Source: an uncultured Lachnospiraceae bacterium (lineage in GTDB: Bacteria; Bacillota; Clostridia; Lachnospirales; Lachnospiraceae). Taken from it: 64,000 nucleotides of DNA. Location: positions 1-64,000 of the forward strand of contig CAMEJJ010000001.1 in NCBI GenBank assembly GCA_945919795.1, read 5' to 3'. The position numbers and the translations under genes are program-made. This document shows, one piece after another, positions 60,386 through 64,000 of the stretch (positions are counted from its first letter, which is position 1; the number at the start of each line of letters is the position of its first letter). The notes beneath the pieces are model-generated. The model did no database searches and was not told the origin of the DNA. It was given only the letters and a program-made list of their open reading frames with translations.

Positions 60386-61991
60386 CTGCTTTATCCTTTT
60401 TAATAAGAACGAACCCAAACACCACTGCCAGAACACCGCAACCTAAAACAGCAGCCACATGAAACATCGCCTGATTTAACGCCGGCATTACACTGACCAG
60501 ATATACAGCAATATTAGCAGCACTGTGGAAAATGACATTTGCCTTCAGACTCCGATATTTTTCAAACAGCCATGCCAACAAACAGCCCATAATAAATCCG
60601 TATAAAAGCTGAACGAAATTTCCATGATACGCACCGAAAATCAAAGCAGAAATCGGAATGCAGAACATCATAGGATAATAGAGCCTCATTCTTCCATAAA
60701 TCAAGCCGCGAAATACCAGTTCCTCTTCGATCGGCTTAATCAGTCCATAAATCAAAAGTCCCCATCCGATCGAAACCGAATACTGAACCCCTGCCACTTC
60801 CTGATAAGCTTGTGACGAAGCCATAATCTGGAAATAGGAAAAAAGCAGATTTAAAAACAATGCCAATGCAGCTCCAAGTCCTACAATCCATGCACTTTCA
60901 CGTATCAATCGCTTGTCTTGCCGCCTTTTTACAACGAGAGATATCGGCTTTTTCTTCTCCTTTTGATACAACACAAAAAAGACAACAGCACATAACAAAG
61001 TTGCAAATGCATCAAAGTATACCGCCACCTGGGAAGAATGTGCAGAAAACCATCCTGCATACGAACGGAATACGCCATTTAAGGCATTATCAAGCAAAAT
61101 CTGCAGAACAAATAAAACCGCATAAGTCAGGGTAAAATTATATACAAGTGGCATCAATACGTGAAAACTCTTTTTAAAAGTATTGGATGTTTCAGTCTGC
61201 AAAGCGGGGTTTTCTCCCAAGATAATTTCGTACACATCATCCAGATTATCCGTAATATAGGTTGCTCCCGCTTCTTTTAGTTCACCTTCCGCCGCATATC
61301 CGTAACTGACACCAATGCTGTCCAAAAAGAAATGCTTTGCGCCCTCAATATCAAATTTGCGGTCACCAACCATCAATATCTGATCCACAGGAATAATTCT
61401 TTTGGCTTTACTTCGCGCTTCTTCATAATCCCCTGCCTGTATTCCATTCTCAGACTCATCCTGTTTCAGACTAGATGTATCATCAGGCACAGAAGAAGCA
61501 ATCTGTGGGATTTTCTCTTCCGGAACATGAAACAAAAAAGAAAGTGCTTCCCGCATGATATCAATTTTTTCCACTTTCTTTTCACTCATATCACTTCCGG
61601 CTACTACTTCAAAATACTGCTCAATCTCAAAATGTTTCAGAATCCGTTCTACGAAAAGCTTTGGCTTACTTGAAGCAACAGCCAGGTGAACTCCCCTATC
61701 ATGCAGAGTTTTTAAAAGCTCTTTCATACCGGGATAAAGTTCATTTTCAAAAATACCAATCGAAGCGTAACGCTCTCTGTATTTTTTGATCCCAAGTTCG
61801 CACTGTTCATCGCTCATATGATAAAAATCGCGAAAACTGTTTCGAAGCGGCGGTCCGATAAAACATTCCAGCTTATCTAAATCCGGTTCATCTATTTTCA
61901 TTTCATGCAGTGCATACTGCACCGATTTACAAATACCCTCTTTCGGATCCGTCAAAGTTCCGTCAAGGTCAAACAGGACATATTGATACAT
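60348..61991 (-). CDS. HAD phosphatase fused to a CPBP-family membrane protease
   Basis: This 547-residue protein has a HAD domain in residues 1-255: FDLDGTLTDPKEG (Asp8 and Asp10), VASSKPKLFVERIL, VGDRKFDIEGA. It has a cap like phosphoglycolate phosphatase and a ~45-residue polar insertion before QILMVGDRK. From ~275 it is a CPBP/Abi-type protease with about eight helices and the EELVFRGLIYGRMR and FGAYHGNFVQ motifs, followed by HSAANIAVYLVS. Such fusions are rare. Each half is intact, so one may regulate the other. The final ~12 residues come from a repeat element. Confidence 0.85.
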   Translation of the reverse strand: MYQYVLFDLDGTLTDPKEGICKSVQYALHEMKIDEPDLDKLECFIGPPLRNSFRDFYHMSDEQCELGIKKYRERYASIGIFENELYPGMKELLKTLHDRGVHLAVASSKPKLFVERILKHFEIEQYFEVVAGSDMSEKKVEKIDIMREALSFLFHVPEEKIPQIASSVPDDTSSLKQDESENGIQAGDYEEARSKAKRIIPVDQILMVGDRKFDIEGAKHFFLDSIGVSYGYAAEGELKEAGATYITDNLDDVYEIILGENPALQTETSNTFKKSFHVLMPLVYNFTLTYAVLFVLQILLDNALNGVFRSYAGWFSAHSSQVAVYFDAFATLLCAVVFFVLYQKEKKKPISLVVKRRQDKRLIRESAWIVGLGAALALFLNLLFSYFQIMASSQAYQEVAGVQYSVSIGWGLLIYGLIKPIEEELVFRGLIYGRMRLYYPMMFCIPISALIFGAYHGNFVQLLYGFIMGCLLAWLFEKYRSLKANVIFHSAANIAVYLVSVMPALNQAMFHVAAVLGCGVLAVVFGFVLIKKDKAAGFKTQISSSNS

Positions 61992-62197
61992 CTTTTCCTC
62001 ATTTCTAAAAGTTGTATATCTTACTAATTGAATGTATAATCATTGTATGATGTGTTCGTGAATTGCGTAGCAATCTAGCCATCCAAATACATCAATGAGT
62101 AACGAAATTCACTTTTGACAATCGGTTGAACGTTGCTTGGCAACAAAGCAATGCGTTGCATACACAAGAATAACATAAATGGAGCATAATTGAAAAC

Positions 62198-62905
62198 ATG
62201 AAAGAGTTTATGACTGAAGAAAAAGAAGAAGATTCTTCCATTGAATATATTATCATAGAAAACGGCGAAGAAAAAAAGAATGAAAATAAGGATAACATTG
62301 AATCTGAATCAGATAAAAACGCTGACAAGTCCCGAAAAAGAAAAATGAAAAAGAAAATTGACAACAAGAAAATTTCCAAAGAATTGATAAAAGAAATGGT
62401 AGAATATGTTTTGATTTTTCTGATTGCACTGGTAGTCATGTTATTATTAAACAAATTTATCATCATAAATGCCCGCATTCCATCCGCATCCATGGAAGAT
62501 ACGGTCATGACCGGCGACCGTCTGATCGGCAATCGTCTTGCTTATAAAAATGATATTCCACAACGTTTTGATGTCATTATCTTCAAATTTCCGGACAACG
62601 AATCAGAGTTATACATCAAACGAATTATCGGTCTCCCCGGTGAAACCGTAACCATTACCGGCGGAAAAGTATACATCAACGACAGTACGACTCCGTTGGA
62701 TGATTCTTTTACCAAAGAAATCCCTGCTTCAACCAGTTTCGGACCATATTATGTTCCATCAAACTGCTACTTTGTCATGGGCGACAATCGAAACAACTCC
62801 TACGATTCCCGTTACTGGACCCATACCTTTGTAAAAAGTGAGCAGATACTTGGAAAAGCCATGTTCCGCTATTATCCTTTTAATAAAATCAGTAAAGTGG
62901 ATTAA
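62198..62905 (+). CDS. lepB: Signal peptidase I
   Basis: This 235-residue protein starts with a ~70-residue acidic and then basic cytosolic extension (EENGEEKKNENKDNIESESD-type). A membrane helix follows (VEYVLIFLIALVVMLLLNKF) and then the catalytic domain: Ser in ARIPSASMEDTV, Lys in LYIKRIIGLPGE, and MGDNRNNSYDSRYW. It removes signal peptides of exported proteins. The extension is longer than in most type I peptidases. GGAG lies 13 bases before the ATG at 62198, rather far; an ATG at 62210 is an alternative. Confidence 0.92.
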   Translation: MKEFMTEEKEEDSSIEYIIIENGEEKKNENKDNIESESDKNADKSRKRKMKKKIDNKKISKELIKEMVEYVLIFLIALVVMLLLNKFIIINARIPSASMEDTVMTGDRLIGNRLAYKNDIPQRFDVIIFKFPDNESELYIKRIIGLPGETVTITGGKVYINDSTTPLDDSFTKEIPASTSFGPYYVPSNCYFVMGDNRNNSYDSRYWTHTFVKSEQILGKAMFRYYPFNKISKVD

Positions 62906-62961
62906 CTTAACCATTGACAAACATATCCAAAACCTTTATAGTTTGAACGTACAAATAAATA

Positions 62962-63050
62962 TTTGCTAGGGGAGCCCATCGGCTGAGATTGTGATATATT
63001 CACTAACCCTCACTACTTGAACCGGATAATACCGGCGTAAGGAAGCAGTT
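62962..63050 (+). ncRNA. TPP riboswitch upstream of thiT
   Basis: The thi-box pattern is present: TTGCTAGGGGAGCC, GGCTGAGATT, then AACCCTCACTACTTGAACC, GGATAATACCGGCGTAAGGA and AGCAG closing the P1 stem with TTGCT. It binds thiamine pyrophosphate. It precedes the thiT gene by about 150 nt, which holds the expression platform. Confidence 0.95.
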
Positions 63051-63166
63051 TTAAGTAAAATACCGACAGATAACCGTATCAGATAGCGATATCAATAATT
63101 ACAAGCAAGTATCTACATATTGCCATCGTGTCTATGTCTGCCGACAGCTTAAAACGCCATCACTCC

Positions 63167-63197
63167 CCTCCTAAGCAATTACCAAGGAGGTTTTTTT
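63167..63197 (+). promoter_or_regulatory. Hairpin over the thiT ribosome site
   Basis: CCTCCT (63167-63172) pairs with AGGAGG (63185-63190), the thiT ribosome site, and TTTTTTT follows. It could block translation and also act as a terminator. Its opening would depend on the TPP aptamer. Confidence 0.65.
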
Positions 63198-63764
63198 ATG
63201 TCCAGAAACTCAAAAACACGTATTCTTGTGGAAGGAGCCATGCTGATTGCTCTTGCAACCGTTCTTTCCTATCTGAAAATCTTTGAAATGCCATTTGGCG
63301 GGTCCATCACCTTAGAGATGCTCCCCTTAGTCATCATGGGACTTCGAAGAGGTCCTAAATGGGGATGTCTGACAGGTTTTGTTCATGGTCTTTTACAGAT
63401 GATCATCGGTTTTTCCAATGTCATGTACTGTGCAACTCTGATTTCTCAAATCGGCTGCATTTTATTGGATTATCTGTTAGCATTTTCAGTATTGGGACTG
63501 GCACCGCTTTTTGCATCCCTTTTGAAAAACAATAAAAAAATCGGTTTTATTGTAGGTTCTGTTTGTGTATGTATCTTAAGATTTTTATGCAGTTTCCTGT
63601 CAGGATGGCTTCTTTGGGGCAGCTATGCACCCGAAGGTATGAATGCAGCATACTACAGCCTTGTTTATAACGGAGCATATATGCTTCCCGATACCATTAT
63701 TTTAGCTGTTGTCGTTGCAATTCTTGCTTATACCGTTCCCAAAATTTTCTGGGCAGAAGAATAA
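63198..63764 (+). CDS. thiT: Thiamine transporter ThiT (energy-coupling S component)
   Basis: This 188-residue protein has six helices. The N-terminal AMLIALATVLSYLKIFEMPF, GGSITLEMLPLVIMGLRRGP and WGCLTGFVHGLLQMIIGFSN blocks are typical of ThiT. It binds thiamine in the membrane and works with shared ECF ATPase subunits not coded here. It lies behind the TPP riboswitch, so excess thiamine represses it. Confidence 0.95.
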   Translation: MSRNSKTRILVEGAMLIALATVLSYLKIFEMPFGGSITLEMLPLVIMGLRRGPKWGCLTGFVHGLLQMIIGFSNVMYCATLISQIGCILLDYLLAFSVLGLAPLFASLLKNNKKIGFIVGSVCVCILRFLCSFLSGWLLWGSYAPEGMNAAYYSLVYNGAYMLPDTIILAVVVAILAYTVPKIFWAEE

Positions 63765-63770
63765 AAACAA

Positions 63771-63812
63771 TATCTTAGCGGCATAAGCGAACAAAAATAA
63801 TGACCGGTTTCA
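63771..63812. repeat. Interspersed repeat, copy E (fragment)
   Basis: TATCTTAGCGGCATAAGCGA, ACAAAAATAATGACCGG and TTTCAA match the middle of copies C and D. The rest is missing. It begins 6 bp after the thiT stop. Confidence 0.85.
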
Positions 63813-63817
63813 ATCCG

Positions 63818-63853
63818 AGTGAGTGGTAAAAGTATTTTTGCCACTCGCTTTTT
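63818..63853 (+). terminator. Rho-independent terminator of thiT
   Basis: AGTGAGTGGTAAAA pairs with TTTTGCCACTCGCT around GTAT, with two wobble pairs, and TTTTTATT follows on the plus strand. Confidence 0.88.
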
Positions 63854-63866
63854 ATTATGATAAAAT
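63838..63866 (+). promoter_or_regulatory. Promoter of the glycosyltransferase gene
   Basis: TTGCCA (63838-63843) and TAAAAT (63861-63866) are 17 bp apart. The -35 box lies in the thiT terminator. GGGGG precedes the next ATG. Confidence 0.55.
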
Positions 63867-63895
63867 AGAAAAAAGCGTAATAAGGGGGTTTTTCT

Positions 63896-64000
63896 ATGAT
63901 TTCTGTCAGTTTATGTATGATTGTTAAAAATGAGGAACAAGTTTTATCTCGTTGTTTGAATTCCATTGCTGATTTAATGGACGAAATTATCATTGTAGAT
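63896..64000 (+). CDS. Family 2 glycosyltransferase, N-terminus (cut by window edge)
   Basis: The frame codes MISVSLCMIVKNEEQVLSRC, LNSIADLMDEIIIVD and runs off the window. This is the start of a GT-A fold: the SLCMIVKNE strand and the DEIIIVD strand that leads to the DxD region. GGGGG stands nine bases before the ATG. The family call is good; substrate and length are unknown. Proteins starting like this often continue with TPR repeats. Confidence 0.85.
   Translation, partial: MISVSLCMIVKNEEQVLSRCLNSIADLMDEIIIVD

Noticed and set aside
62092-62532. Minus-strand ORF opposite lepB
   Set aside because: It is Ser/Phe-rich and complementary to the charged signal-peptidase extension; lepB motifs are clear on the plus strand.
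63775-63993. Minus-strand ORF at the right end
   Set aside because: It lies opposite the repeat, terminator, promoter and start of the glycosyltransferase gene, and has no homology I recognise.

Overview
The window looks like a chromosomal segment of a low-GC, spore-forming Clostridia member, most likely Lachnospiraceae. This is inferred from the spoIIA-sigF and spoVA genes, agr-type peptide signalling, a type VIIb secretion (T7SSb) locus, a thiT thiamine transporter and many LytTR regulators. The species cannot be named from sequence alone. Most genes lie on the minus strand.

Layout. 1-230: tail of an IS110-like transposase. 236-17788: a T7SSb locus read on the minus strand (esaA, WXG100 esxA, essA, esaB, small helical partners, a lysozyme-like effector with a membrane-anchored neighbour, essB, essC, a 1685-residue RHS toxin with a nuclease-like C-terminus, and an Imm7-type immunity gene). 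17791-20679: an agr system (agrA, agrC, agrD, agrB) whose agrB stop lies 2 bp before esaA, so autoinducer and secretion genes appear to share one transcript. 20971-25104: a second agrB plus a 42-codon agrD on the plus strand, a second GHKL kinase and LytTR regulator, an orphan LytTR protein with a degenerate receiver, a tiny transcription unit and an XRE regulator. 25293-31614: spoVAA-AB-AC and spoIIAA-spoIIAB-sigF, separated by a DUF885 lipoprotein and a predicted metal exporter. 31830-41349: a TPR protein, folC, two long palindromic elements, a DUF342 protein, valS, a DEDDh exonuclease and tRNA-Pro. 41496-47311: a SHOCT protein and a MacB-like ABC transporter. 47512-53712: an amylase remnant, a nuclease-helicase fusion, an HPr-like protein without the catalytic His, an amidase and an 84-residue protein. 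53961-64000: gltD-gltB, a HAD-CPBP fusion, signal peptidase I, a TPP riboswitch with thiT, and the start of a glycosyltransferase.

How it fits together. The central proposal is a quorum-controlled T7SSb weapon. AgrB/AgrD make a cyclic peptide, AgrC/AgrA sense it, and AgrA would drive agrD-agrB and, by read-through, the secretion genes, at least two effectors and their immunity candidates. Tandem half-sites resembling TGTMAAAA, spaced 20-21 bp apart, lie upstream of agrD, between agrA and the second agrB, and upstream of the orphan regulator, which fits LytTR binding. A second signal peptide system and an XRE-linked mini-transcript sit in the same island.

A family of interspersed palindromic repeats, mostly at 3' ends of genes, runs through the right half. 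One copy supplies the last codons of a protein. All assignments come from reading the sequence; no database search was run.
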